In this document: positions 21,669-32,569 of the stretch, piece by piece
Layout of the letters: each line of letters begins with the position of its first letter
How positions within the stretch are numbered: the stretch's first letter is position 1
Notes under the pieces: model-generated
The model's database searches: none
What the model was told of the DNA's origin: nothing
The model's input: the letters and a program-made list of their open reading frames with translations, nothing else
Translations under genes and position numbers: made by a program
NCBI RefSeq assembly: GCF_033958435.1
Contig: NC_134138.1
Location: 10,242,001 to 10,306,000, forward strand
Length of the DNA: 64,000 bases
Source of the DNA: Carettochelys insculpta
Lineage: Eukaryota; Chordata; Testudines; Carettochelyidae
Direction of reading: 5' to 3'

Positions 21669-23455
21669 GAGAGTAGCATTTCCACCATTACAGAGCTGGC
21701 TGGCCATGCAGAAGAATGTGCTCCCTCTCCTTAAGTGGCTCAGCAACTAGTCTCTTCCCTCTGTTCACCTGTAAACTCTGCTAGACAGTAAGTCCATTAG
21801 TAGCCATTCGTGATAATTCCTGAACTTGTTTTCTCATTCGGTAAGCGTTCATTGCTATAACAAGCACTTTCTCCCTCTCCATCTTTTCCTCCACGTTCCA
21901 ACCTTGTTCATGATATATTTATATCTCATTATATTATCTGCCTAAATGTAACTTTTGTTGCTTTCTGATGCCCACTGGACATGTGGAACTGATGCCCTTT
22001 CCCAAGGGATTTATCAGCAATTATAAATAAAGCAGTACAAATAGGTTTCCTGGGACCTTCAGTTATGCACACTAGCTTGTCACTAATGAGATGTAGGATC
22101 AAATTTAAATCCATCAGATTCTAAATTTAGGGCCAGAAAGGCTTAACTAAATCCACAATTTTGAAGACTTTATTGGAAGCCAGCATGATATGGCATGCTA
22201 GGTCCCATGAAGCTGCCTGTACACTGGCAGAACTCCTGATAACTTCAGTGGGAGGGTTGGCTGAGTAAGGACCACAGGGTTAGATCACTGGCAGATGGGG
22301 CCAAAAAGTTCTACCAGGAGTATTGATTCAAGTGAATCATGGAGGAACACTAACATCAAAAGCCCATGTGCGTGGGATGCAGGGTGGGCTCAGCATAAGA
22401 GATCTGGCTTCCCCGCAAAACCAGTGTATGTTCTCTAGTCCTGGTCCCACTGCTTTTCCCACATGACGTAGAAGACTGAAACAACACAGTGAAGTCAGAC
22501 ACCACCACCACCTCCTCATTTATGATCCCATAAAGGGGAATCATCAAAAAGCCTTGTTGCTATTCTGAGGGAAACTGACTCAAATAGGAATGGGAATCTT
22601 AGCCACTCAAATGGGAATGCCTTCTGGCTTAACCAAAGATCATTCCTTCAAGGAGTATGGCTGCTGAGCTCTGCATTTGTCAGATGGAATCCTGCATTAA
22701 GGAATTCATGAACAGGGAATAGTAGCCTAGTACGGAGAAGCTGCCTTTCCTTAGAACCAGTGCAGTGTAAAAATATCTAAAGGGAAAAAGCCCTGATCAG
22801 TCTGGTAAGTGTGCAGTATGTCACATGACCCATATTCTCCAAGCAAGTACTTCCAATTCCATGTAGAATGAGTTCTGCAATTACCACTGATAACTTCTAA
22901 TTTACATTGACCTCCAGGGAAGTATATATACCTTCTCCACCCATTTGCGCATGGAGGTTTGAAATGTCTGAATGGTGGCTGAATGGGAATTATCGAAAGA
23001 ATAGATTCTTGTTTGCATCAAGGAACCACTCCACTTATAAGGCTTATTGATTTACTCTGATGCCTGGAGTTGAGCCATCTGCTCATGCACCAGCTTCACA
23101 TTACTCCCAACATCCAGTCCCTCAAGGATGGCCTCTTCAAGAGACTGAAATCAATCTGTTAAGGCTCAGGTAGCAGCATGCTCTCCTCTGCTGGCCCTAT
23201 CCTGTTAACTGACATCACCAGAGATGCCAGCTCCAGAAAGAGAGAGAAATTTTGTCTCTCCCATCAGTTACTGTTCTTTGAGAAAGCCAATGTATGTCCA
23301 CTGCTTCACGCCATGCTACTCTCAATAAGATGCTGGATAACAGGGATGTGCTTCAGAAGTTGTTCCATTCAGTGTGTCTTGGCTGAGTTTATGGAGCTAC
23401 GTGTGTCTCCATTACATAAATACCATATGCAGACAGAGAAGAACAAATGTATTCA
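21669..23455. other. Gene-free stretch
   Basis: No recognisable exon, RNA gene or well-defined repeat. Opposed ORF pairs are short. The segment lies between a plus-strand CR1 and the 3' end of LINE B. Confidence 0.5.
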
Positions 23456-23479
23456 TCATCATGATTAATAACCGTGGGC

Positions 23480-25366
23480 TCAGTGCCCGTTGGTGTCCGA
23501 TGCCTCTCTTACTATTTCCTTCCATCTTTCCCCGTCTAGGGCGAAGTGGTTTAGTTTCTGTAGACTAGCTCTGCACCAATCTACTGTATCATCTATCCAT
23601 TCTCTGTGGGGTCTGCCTCTCCTTTTTGAACCGTCCATTATGCCAAATACCAAGCTCTTGATTTTTTGTTCGGCGTTCATTCTGCAAATATGCCCAAATA
23701 GTTGTAGCTTCCATTTTATAACCTGCAGCAGGTTCTCTTTCGGCTGTATCTTTCTATAAAATTTCTCATTGGTGACCTTCTGCATCCATCCTATTCTCTG
23801 AATCTTTCCATAACAACTCCTTTCAAACGCCAATATTCTTCTTTGCGAATCTTTCGTTATCACCCATGTCTCACATCCATACAACATTCTGCTGACTACA
23901 TGTTTTCAAGACGCTCAGCTTCATTCTTAAGCTAATTGCTTTGCTTTTCCAGATCTTATCCATCGCCTTCAAACTCGCTCTTGCTTTCGCTATTCTAGTT
24001 GCTATTTCCTCCTTACAGTCTAGATCATACGTTATGTTGCTCCCCAGATATGTGAACTTCTCTACATTTTCTAGTTCAATACCATCATCACTGATCTTCC
24101 TTATCGCCAAATACCATTGCTTTTGTTTTATCGATGTTCATAGTCAGTCCGTACCTTTTCCCTTCTTCATTTAACACCTGCACCGTTTTCGCTAGCTTCT
24201 CCTCATCATCCTCAATGATAACTATATCATCCATGAACCTCAAATTGTTAATTCTTTTCCCATGCACATATATCCCTTCTACCTCTTCCTTGATCTTGTC
24301 CATCACTCTTTCCAGATATGCAATGAAGATACTTGGCGATATTGGATCTCCTTGTCTTGTACCTCTACTCGTTTTAAACCAACTTCCCAACTCCCCGCAT
24401 GTTCTCACTACTGTCTCCGCATTATCACTGATATCCTTCAACAACCATATTAATCTGCTATCCACTCTGCATGACTCCCAACACCGCCCAAGTCACTTTC
24501 TGATCTATACTGTCAAATGCCTTTTGAAAATTGACAAAGCAAGTGTATACATTCTTGTTCTTTCCTCGAGCTTTCTCCACTATCAGTCTTAGTGCCAATA
24601 TGGGCTGTATGGTACTTCTATCTTTTCTGAACCCCGCTTGCTTGTCTGCTATATGTTCTTCTATCTGCGATCTTAATCTCTCAGTCAGTATCATCATCAT
24701 CACCTTACCTAGATGACTCGTTAGGGCAACCATTCTGTAGTTCTTGCACTCCAATGTACTTCCTTTCTTGGGTATTGTCACTAGCACAGATCTTGTTCAC
24801 TCCTTAGGTGCCTTCCCTTCTTTCCATGCTATATTACATAGTCAGTGTATTTCCTGAATGATGCTTTTTCCACCGTATTTGATCATCTCTCCCGTGATCG
24901 TATCATTTTGAGGGCTCTTGTTGTTCTTTAGTCGTTTCACTGCTCTTTCTACTTCCTCCTTCAAAATATCGGTCTTGCTGTCGATGGTTGGTGGAGATAT
25001 CTCTCTCAGTTCTTCAATCAGTCTCTCTGAGACACTCGGGTCCAACTGTGCTTTGTATAGATCACTGCAATATCTTGTCCATCGCTGCACAATCTTCTCC
25101 CTGTTCATGAGCACTTCTTCGTTCTCATCTTTGATCGCCATCTGCTTTGGTTGCCATTTCCTATTAATATTCCTAATTGTCATATACATCTCCCTGGTTT
25201 TACACTCACTGTAATACCTCTCTATATCTTCACATTGCTCCTCTAACCATTTCTCCTTAACCTTTCTGGCTGCTTTCCTTACCTCATTACATTTCACCTT
25301 ATATTGCTGTTCTGCCATCTCAGAAACATCTCTTCCAATCTTCAACGCTCTCTTCTCTTGAACCAT
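23480..25366 (-). pseudogene. LINE B reverse transcriptase and C-terminus
   Basis: 25366-24842 is the linker with 'NRKWQPKQMAIKDENEE' and 'RLKNNKSPQNDTITGEMIKY'. 24787-24458 has 'LECKNYRMVALTSHLGK', 'DKQAGFRKDRSTIQPI' and 'CFVNFQKAFDSID'. 24465-24088 has 'GTRQGDPISPSIF' and the catalytic box, which reads 'RFMDDIVII' instead of the usual F-A-D-D. 23887-23480 is the C-terminus with 'LFGHICRMNAEQKIKS' and 'KRRGRPHREWIDD'. Breaks lie near 24820, 24460, 24100 and 23880. Confidence 0.88.
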
Positions 25367-25387
25367 CTTCAGTGTCTCCTGCGTAAT

Positions 25388-26334
25388 CTAATTCTCATTG
25401 ATGTTTTCTTCTTCTGGAACACTCTGCTCAATTGCCTCTTCTATAGCAATGGCTATCCTTGCGACTCTCTTATTTGGGTCTTTCCCTGTGGCGATATTCT
25501 TAATCTTCTCTTCGAGCGCTGCTCTGTATGCATTTCCTGTTTCTTCCTCACATAGCCTCACCACGTCTCTTTTCTTAAACTGTGTCTTACATTTTCTCTT
25601 GAGTTTTATTTTGATGTTTGCGATCACTAGACTGTGGTCTGCGTCTATATCCTCTCCCTGGAAAGTTTGGCACTGCTGTACTAATGTTATGCATCTTCTT
25701 CTTATCAAACTCATATATAACATGTTCTTGGACTTCCCGCCATTCAATCGCCACGTCCACTTCCTACAGTCCTTTTGTTGGAATCTCATGTTGCAAATCA
25801 CCATCTCATGCTCTGTAGCAAACTCTAACAGTTCCTTACCTTGTTCGTTTCTTTGTCCATATCCAAACCTTCCCATGACTCTCTCCCAACCTTCGTTATC
25901 TGTTCCAACCTTCGCATTCCAATCTCCTCCGATGATCAACACATCTTTCTTTGATATCTCCTCCACCGTCTTTGTCAAGTCTTTATAGAATAGCCCTATC
26001 TCTTCCTCCCTACTGTCCGACGTGGGTGGATACACCTGAATGACTGAGATGTTGAACGATTTTGCTTCAAATCTTGCAAACATCAGTGTTGCACTCACTG
26101 GTTTGTATCCTAATAATGCTCTTCTAGCTGTTTTGCTAAGAAGGAATCCAACTCCTGCTTCATTTTGTTTTCTGACCAAATGACTTCGCAACCACATATC
26201 TCTCCTGATGCCATCCAACGCATCTCTGCCAGTCCAAGTATGTCACATCGGTATCTCTCCATCTCCTTCTGAAGCAGCTCTAATTTTACTGTTGCCCACA
26301 GTGTTTGGACGTTCCATGTTCCAATGGATAGCAT
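25388..26334 (-). pseudogene. LINE B endonuclease
   Basis: The domain spans two overlapping frames. The first gives 'SIGTWNVQTLWATVKLELL' and 'DILGLAEMRWMASGE'. The second (26218-25388) has 'GVGFLLSKTARRALLGY', 'VIQVYPPTSDSREEE', the catalytic 'VLIIGGDWNAKVGTDNEGW', 'FQQKDCRKWTWRLNGGKSKN' and 'GEDIDADHSLVIANIK'. The last motif is normally S-D-H; here it is A-D-H, so one conserved residue has changed. The frameshift falls near 26200-26110. Confidence 0.88.
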
Positions 26335-26450
26335 ATGTGTTAGCTGTAATTTTAGCCACTAAAATGTGTTTGCCACTGCGAGCTCCATGCCAGTCCCAAG
26401 TGTGGATGAAGTAGGAGGGTCGGTCAGATGCACGTCGATGCGCTGACTGT

Positions 26451-27620
26451 CAAACAACAATATGAATGAAATCTGATGCCAGTAAAACTAAATGTTAAAA
26501 CATGCCATCTCGGATGTCACCTGGATAAACAAGGTCCAGGATACCAATCGAGCAATCAAGATTGGGTCGATAGGTTGGTTACCAAAAGAAAATTACAGGT
26601 AACAAATGTACTGCTGATGCAAAAAGTCACAGCGACCATTTATGTCTATGGGAATGGGGAGCATAGTATGTAACTCCATTGGAAGTTGCCTGTTTACAGT
26701 TTGTACGCTCTGTAGTATTGGCAGAGGAAATGAGCAGACCATTATGTAGCTAGTTTATTCGTTAACAATTTCAGTGGGTTCTGTCATGACCAATAAGAGG
26801 TTCCCACCCACTGGCAGGATCAAATGCACGTGCCTTTCTCACAGAAGAGAAACTGGCTGAGAGACAAACACATTTCTTTTGGTGTATGTGCTTACGCATA
26901 AATGCTCAGGATATTGCACCTCCAAACCAATTGAAGTTTCCAGAAAATTAGATGATGTGCTAACTTTTCACTCTGGAGCATTGCAAAGTGCTCTGTGTAC
27001 AATGGCCGCAGTTATCAAATGTAGTCGCCTGTTCCATGGCTAAATCTCACCCAGATGGGCCCAAACTGGCAGCATGTGGTAGTTGTAGTTAGCATTTATT
27101 GTTGGTAGTTGGTTTTAATTAGTGAAAACAATCTGGGATCCGCTGTTAATGGAGTTTTGTAATTGTTTGCTGGTTGTGGTTTGTGTTGAATTTTTTGGCT
27201 GCCTCTCCTTGCTAGTAGAAAGTAAGTGATAACCAGTTCTAAAGGCCTACTTTGGAGGAATCCTTTCATGTTAGGAGAATTTGTAATGAACTGCTTGAAT
27301 TCGATCTATATTTTTCACCTTGCTTTCAAAAAATATTAGTCTTTAAAAGTCTCACTGCCTCACTTAGGAACTGGCAGAGGACAAAAATACAACATACTGC
27401 AAGAAAAACACAAATTTCTTGTTGCTCTGAAGAGAGCTTTCTCACTCACTCTCTCGCTCTACTTCGCTTCTCACTCTTTTTGAATAACCATTTAATTCCA
27501 ACCAGCAAGCAGAATCCTGCTCTTCCTTGCATGGGTGCCTTGTGGGACAGGGAACTTGAAGGATCTCTTCTGCACCCCATCCCAACCCAGAGTAAAAGAA
27601 AAACTAGTTTTTGCTTGACT
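26451..27620. other. Gene-free stretch
   Basis: No exon or defined repeat is recognised. A 140-codon ORF at 27252-27674 runs partly into the SINE head at 27624 and has no domain. Confidence 0.5.
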
Positions 27621-27623
27621 GCA

Positions 27624-27716
27624 TCAGAATCACATAGTACAGGAAGACTCAAACCTGGGAGCTTTAGAGCTTAGCACAGGCACCACTACAGCTTGAGCTA
27701 AAGACCAGCTAGCTCT
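27624..27716 (-). mobile_element. tRNA-derived SINE head
   Basis: The minus strand reads 'ggtctttagctcaagctgta' with an A-box-like 'tagctcaagctgtag', then 'ctcccaggtttgagtcttcc' with a B-box-like 'ggtttgagtc'. The spacing between the boxes fits a tRNA-type pol III promoter. The cloverleaf is not intact, so this is a SINE or tRNA-derived fragment rather than a tRNA gene. Confidence 0.6.
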
Positions 27717-28240
27717 CAGTTTAGGCTGTAGGGGATACTTAAGCTACATCTGCAGTGTGAGATAATAGAAATTTTAAGTCATTTAGCCTGATTTTTCCAA
27801 GTGTCTCTCCTCACTGTAAATTTCATTAGCCCAATTTATGGTGCACTGAAATCAACATAATATCGATATCATAGTACTGTAGTAACCTGATGGGTGTAGC
27901 GTTCAGTTTGAATTTAAAATTGCAAATGAAGGGTAGGGAGGACCTGCCATGTCTTTAAATCAAATTCATTAGCCTCCAGACATGTCCCGTATGTGCCCCA
28001 CTACGCCCCATAGTTCTACACTCTGGCCTCTTCCATCTCCACTGCTTTCAGGTGTGCAGGAATTAGGCAGCGGGAAGACCATTTCAGTTCGGCACCTGGA
28101 AGCCCTTGGCTGTAGGCTCATGAGAGGCTGAAAAATGTTCTTCCTTTTTCTTTGCTAGTAGCGCAGCTGTGAGGTCTGTGCATACCCTGCTAGCTCTCTA
28201 TTTTTCTGTGCTGCTTGGCACCAGCCACTGCCCCCCGCCC
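27717..28240. other. MITE-like remnant and unassigned sequence
   Basis: About 27735-27990 begins with 'aagctacatctgcagtg' and contains 'gatgggtgtagcgttcag', reminiscent of the MITE termini, but the arms no longer pair well. The rest is ordinary. Confidence 0.35.
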
Positions 28241-28550
28241 CATACGATGCGTCAACTAGGCTGTGGGTGGGGGTTGTGCTTCTCTGATAGGATGAGAAAC
28301 TTCTTTTCAGCCATTTACATTTTCTCCTGTTCCCCCACATTCCATCCCTTTCCTCCCTGAGAGGCATCACACATTCTGGAACTTTCTCTCGCTTGCATCA
28401 CGTGGCAACTAGTCTGTGGGTGGGGTCATGCTTTGGACAAGAAAGTTCTATTCAGCCACTTACATTTTGTCCTGACCCCCACATCCCCTGCCCTCCCTTC
28501 CCGCTGGAGACACCAAGCCATCTGGAACTTACGTATGCCCAGCCGCATCA
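28241..28550. repeat. Two tandem units of about 150 bp
   Basis: The block 'caactaggctgtgggtggg' at 28253 recurs as 'caactagtctgtgggtggg' at 28406. It is followed in both units by 'ttcagccatttacatttt' / 'ttcagccacttacatttt' and 'cattctggaactttc' / 'catctggaacttacg'. A third unit starts at 28545 ('gcatcatgtgg') but stops at once, where the 68-bp array begins. The spacing is about 150-153 bp. Diverged, non-coding. Confidence 0.8.
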
Positions 28551-28618
28551 TGTGGCTTGACTCTGCACCAATAAAAGGACATGCTGTGCAAGGTGCCAGG
28601 CAGCTTGCGTGCAGTGAG

Positions 28619-29165
28619 GGTCATGATTTTCAGGTGCCATCTGTAGCCAACGGACTTTTGGCCGCCCTGGGGAAGTCTCCACCAGCGGTCATGATTTTTG
28701 GATGCTGGCTGCAGTCTGGGTTCTTTTAACCACCTGGTGGATGTCTCCCTCGGCGGTCATGATTTTCAGGGGCTGGCTGTAGCCAGAGGTCTTTTAGCCA
28801 TCTGGGGGAAGTCTCCCTGGACGGGCATGATTTTTGGTCAATAGAAGAAAATACTTTGTCACTAGAGTGGCTGTCCTCTCAGACCAAATTTTGTGTATGA
28901 GCTTCATCCAAGGGCCAAATTGGATGGCTGTAGTCAAGGGTCTTTTAGCTGCCTGGGGGAAGTCCCCCTCAGCGGTCATGATTTTTGGGTGCAGGCTGTA
29001 GCTGGGGACCTTTTACCTATTTGGGGGAAGTCTCCTTCGTCAGTCATGATTTCTGGTGCTGGTTGTAATCTGGGTTCTTGTAGCCTCCTGAAGGATGTCT
29101 CCCTGAGCGGACACTATTTTTGGGTGCTGGCTGTAGCTGGGGGGTCTTTTAGCCACCCTGAACCA
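28619..29165. repeat. 68-bp minisatellite, seven units
   Basis: The motif 'ggtcatgattttt' or a close variant begins at 28619, 28687, 28755, 28823, 28974, 29042 and 29109. The steps are 68, 68, 68, 151, 68 and 67 bp. Each unit continues with 'ggctgtagc', 'cttttagcc' and 'gggggaagtctccct'. The 151-bp step is one unit plus about 83 bp of unrelated DNA within unit 4. Units differ from one another at perhaps 10-25% of positions, so the array is not very recent. Confidence 0.92.
28838..28923. other. About 83-bp insertion inside minisatellite unit 4
   Basis: Sequence from 'tcaatagaagaaaat' to 'ccaaattgg' has no counterpart in the other six units, and the normal unit resumes at 'ggctgtag'. No terminal repeats are obvious, so the origin of the insert is unknown. 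Confidence 0.75.
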
Positions 29166-29830
29166 TAACTGTTTCAATTATTCATTTTGAGTTTCAATGT
29201 AGCAACCAAGTATCGGAGGGGTAGCCGTGTTAGTCTGGATCTGTAACAGCAACAAAGGGTCCTGTGGCACCTTATAGACTAACAGAAAAGTCTGTGCTCA
29301 TGAAAGTTCATGCTCAAAACTTTTCTGTTAGTCTATAAGGTGCCACAGGACCCTTCGTTAATGTACCAACCATGTCTACTTAAACATATTCTTCTTCTTA
29401 GGGTCTTTTTGGCAGGAGGCGTAAATCCAGATTCAGGTACAAACATAATAAAAGGGTCTCCCTGGCCAGTCAAGATTTTTGGGGCTGTCAAACGTCCACT
29501 GTCTTTTAGCCACCCTGAGCTGTTACTGATTCATTCGAGTTTCAGTGTTTCACGCATGTCTACTTAGGGTCTTCTTTTCCAGGAGGCCTAAATCCATATC
29601 CAGTGCCAAAATTAATCAAAGCCTTGGCACGCTACTAATAGGGGCAGGCGGTGGGTCTCCATGGGCGGTCACAATTTTTGGGACTGTCAAATATCTGCTG
29701 TCTTTTAGCCGCCCCAAGCCATTAGAGTTTCAATGATTCATTTGAGTTTCAGTGTAGTTCCCATGTCTACTTAAACATATTCTTTAAGAGTCTTCTTTGC
29801 CAGAATGTCTAAATCCAGATCCAAGTGTGC
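29166..29830. repeat. About 200-bp tandem units related to the 68-bp array
   Basis: The string 'tgtctactta' begins at 29373, 29557 and 29764, giving steps of 184 and 207 bp. Each unit contains 'taaatccagatt'-like sequence, then a diverged 68-bp core ('ggtcacaatttttggg', 'cttttagcc'), then 'gattcattcgagtttcag'. The 68-bp array is continuous with these units, so it probably arose by amplification of their core. A SINE interrupts the first unit at 29209-29359. ORFs across the units are by-products of the repetition. Confidence 0.8.
29209..29359 (+). mobile_element. Foldback SINE with near-perfect 13-bp TSD
   Basis: It is flanked by 'aatgtagcaacca' (29196-29208) and 'aatgtaccaacca' (29360-29372), one mismatch. 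It starts with the head 'aggggtagccgtgttagtc' (A-box-like) and 'ggatctgtaacagcaac', then the body from 29255. Positions 29255-29291 and 29319-29355 are exact reverse complements over 37 bp, separated by a 27-nt loop. The SINE is therefore head, forward arm, loop, inverted arm. Confidence 0.9.
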
Positions 29831-30139
29831 AAAGATCCAGTGCTTTTGCATCCTGTTTTCAAAAACCTGTCAGTTGGGAGAGGTATACTACCCCTTCCCT
29901 CCCCTCAGTTATAAAAAGCACATCTCTTTTAAAATCAAGACAGACCCATCTGGAAAAAGGGATGTTTGTTTAACATGGCAGGGAAAAGAGGGGAATGAAA
30001 TGCAGGAAGACATTGTCAGGTACCCACATCTACTTGTGGGACATTTTTTTCTCATGCTGCACCAGTGAAAATAGCCAGAATGCTACAGGGCTCGGGAAAT
30101 TGTGGAATAGGTTCCCATAATATGCTAGTGCAGCCCTCA

Positions 30140-30300
30140 ATTTAAGCTTAATTGAAGCTACTTTGTGTATGGCATCAATAAGTCGATTTTGTGGAGAGGA
30201 TGTGCGAAGGTGAAGATGCTCAAAACTGAATGGATAAAACCCAGTGTTAAGAAGTCGATTTTAATAAATTCTATTTTAGCTTGTAATGTAGACACAAGTG
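30140..30300. mobile_element. MITE-like fragment
   Basis: The block ends with 'cttgtaatgtagacacaag', similar to the 'tgtagacata' termini of the other short elements. It contains paired 'gtcgattttgtggag' and 'gtcgattttaataaa' stretches. The boundaries are uncertain. Confidence 0.4.
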
Positions 30301-30490
30301 CTACACTGAAACTCGAATGAATCATTGAAACAGTGATGGCTTGGGCGGCTAAAAGACAGCAGATGTTTGACAGCCCCGAAAATTGTGACCACCCAGGGAG
30401 ACCCACCATCTGCCCCTATTAGCAACATGCCTAGGCTTTGATTAATGTTGGCCCTGGATATGGATTTAGGCCTCCTGAAGTGGTCTAGGT
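30301..30490 (-). repeat. Inverted copy of the about 200-bp unit
   Basis: Read on the minus strand this contains 'aggcctaaatccatatcc', 'cattaatcaaagcc', 'gctaataggggcag', 'gtggtcacaattttcggg' and 'cttttagccgcccaagcc'. These are the same blocks, in the same order, as the plus-strand unit at about 29575-29760. It lies about 600 bp from the direct units, so the family is partly dispersed. Confidence 0.82.
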
Positions 30491-30664
30491 ACATGGGATG
30501 ATTAACCACACAAGTTGTGTGGGTTACGCAGGCTCCCACCCTGTGCTGGAAATCTTAGCCAGGCATGGCCCGGGTATCTGCAGTATAGCACAGATGCTTT
30601 AGCCTTCTCTGTGTGTCTGAGGGTGTGATGGATTTCCACAGAACGATGGTTGTTTGCAGACTAG

Positions 30665-31044
30665 AGGTATGTCTACACAGCAGCCTTATTTTAAAATAAG
30701 CTGTTCCAGAATAGCTTATTTCAAACCAATACTGCTATATGCAAAAATTCTTTTCAAAATAGCACTTAGCTATTTCAAAATACAGTGTTTACACACACAG
30801 AACCTATTTTGAAATAAAGCCATTGGACACACTATGGTTTATTTTGAAATAGGCTCTATTCCCTCTCTTAACAGCACCAATTTTGAAATAGCTATGTTGA
30901 AATAGGCACTATTCCTCATAGAATGAGGTTTACCAATTTCTAAATAAGCCAGACACTGTTTCAAAGTTATTTCAAAATAGCGGTTGCATTGTGTAGATAC
31001 TAGGATATTTACTTCAGTATAACTTTGCTGTGTAGACATATCCT
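30665..31044. mobile_element. MITE with inverted ends, 380 bp
   Basis: The ends 'aggtatgtctacacagca' and 'tgctgtgtagacatatcct' are inverted repeats differing by one base insertion. The interior is full of 'ttttgaaata' / 'tatttcaaaa' pairs ('ctatttcaaaatac', 'ctattttgaaataa'), giving a strongly self-complementary strand. It is flanked by 'ctag' on the left and 'agga' on the right, so no clear TSD. Non-coding. Confidence 0.8.
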
Positions 31045-31102
31045 AGGAGTTTTACAAGCATTGCTTGTCCTCAGGCAGTTACAACCAGCTCTTTGCTTAC
31101 CA

Positions 31103-31540
31103 TAGCCATGTGTACATTAGCCCCTTCCTTTCGGAGGGGGCATGATAGTGAGCAAGCTCGGAAGATGCTAATGAGGCACTGCCATGAATATGGAGCACCT
31201 TGTTAGCATAATGGTAGCCATGGCGATTTAAAAGTGCTGCTTTTGAATCATGCGCCGCCACTGTAGACGGGGAGCCCTTTGAAAGGACGCCAGTCTTTGA
31301 AAGCCCCTTATTCCTAAAACCAAATAGGAATAAAGGACTTTCGAAGACTGGGGAGGGGGATCCTTTCGAAAGGCCCCTGTCTACATTGGTGGCATGCAGT
31401 TCAAAAGCGGCACTTTCGAATTACTGTGGTCACTATGCTAATGAGGCACTACATATTCATGGCAGCACCTCATTAGCATATACTGACCTACTCATTATAA
31501 TGCCCTTTCCGAAAGAAAGGGGCTAGTGTAGACGTAGCCC
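31103..31540. mobile_element. Full-length palindromic MITE, about 438 bp
   Basis: The left end 'tagccatgtgtacattagcc' pairs with the right end 'ggctagtgtagacgtagcc', and both continue into 'ccccttcctttcgga' / 'tccgaaagaaagggg'. The central stem is formed by 'ccccttattcctaaaacc' and its partner 'aaataggaataaagg'. It lies 60 bp from the previous MITE, and its layout matches 2770-3193. Confidence 0.85.
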
Positions 31541-31544
31541 TTAT

Positions 31545-32360
31545 GATCCAATATGTGGTTTCTAACCCTGTTAAGTCTGATGGTACCCTAGTCAGTGTTT
31601 ACACAGGAGGGAATCATCCAGACCATGACTTGGAAAGTGTCCTGTTGTAAATATATTGTATTTCTCTTATTGTTCTTTAACTAGAACTTCAAGCTATTTT
31701 GGAAAGTCCATTTTCCTCCATATGGCTTCCAACAACAGTTTGTTGCAAAGGTCTTCGAATTTGAAGGACCCCATGAATCTTAAACGTATTGTTAGAATCT
31801 GCTAATCTGAGTCCTCTGTTTTAAATGAAACTCACAGCTATTAGAAGCAGAGCGCTTGTAGCACTGACAGTCTCACTCACCTTGTTTAACCTTCTGCAGC
31901 CATCCAGCAGTTTAGCCTCCAAGAATATCTGAGAGGTACAAAATCTTTTTTTCCAACTCACTGACTTGGTGGAGAGCATTTTATTGACGTTATCTGCACT
32001 GTATCTTCAGGGAAAGTCTATAAATGGAGAGGTTTGTGAAATTCATGTCCAGGAAGCAAAGAGGCGAAGAGCAAGATAAAGTATTCTTGACAAGGCCACC
32101 TTCTATGTTCTGAACTGGAAAATACCTTCTCATTTATCAATGCAAATGAATGTATCAGAGAATTTTGACCAAGACCTGAATCAACCTCAACTGGTCTCTC
32201 AGTGAAGTAGTTTTTCATCATGTAGAGCTCACTTGTGTTCAGAACATTATCTTGCAAAGGGATTAAATATAAGATCACAGTTCAGAGCAAACAGAGTTTG
32301 CATTGGAAATATCTTAATTTATTTCAGCCTTGCAAAATCAGGTACCCAATCATGGAATCT
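31545..32360. other. Unassigned sequence
   Basis: AT-rich and gene-free. No repeat boundaries were recognised. Confidence 0.5.
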
Positions 32361-32364
32361 TAAA

Positions 32365-32568
32365 GGCTGGGTCTACACAGTACACCTTTTCCAGGCAGAT
32401 CCATGCTAATGAGCAGCCTTGAAATTGCAAATGGCTGCTCATTAGGATGGTCTTGTGGCTCATTAGCATAGCCGCGCAGGAGCTCGATCTCAGCAGTAAA
32501 GAGGCCGTGTGGATATGTCCCTGCTGGCAAAAAGCCCCTCTGTGGCCAGATCCTTATGCCTGAATTTT
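32365..32568. mobile_element. MITE left half
   Basis: It starts 'ggctgggtctacacagta' and contains the inverted pair 'gctaatgagcagcc' / 'ggctgctcattag'. The opposite terminus is missing: the sequence runs directly into a SINE body at about 32570, which may have inserted into it or replaced it. Confidence 0.6.
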
Positions 32569-32569
32569 T

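Larger units (their letters stand above)
23460..26450 (-). mobile_element. LINE B: nearly complete RTE-type retrotransposon, inactive
   Basis: On the minus strand a short 5' leader (about 26450-26335) is followed by one long ORF with endonuclease and reverse transcriptase. The 3' end reads 'cggttattaatcatgatga', a short-repeat tail rather than poly(A), as in RTE elements. The ORF is broken by a handful of frameshifts but is otherwise well preserved; its longest intact piece is 276 codons. The total of about 3.0 kb fits a complete single-ORF RTE-type element. It is not closely similar to LINE A. No convincing TSD was found. Confidence 0.82.

Noticed and set aside
23480..26334. Host craniofacial development protein 2-like gene
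   Set aside because: Such annotations derive from LINE endonuclease-RT proteins. The order endonuclease-RT and the short-repeat tail show a retrotransposon.
28619..29165. Regular repeats as a CRISPR array
   Set aside because: Whole 68-bp units repeat without unique spacers, the genome is a vertebrate, and no cas genes are present.
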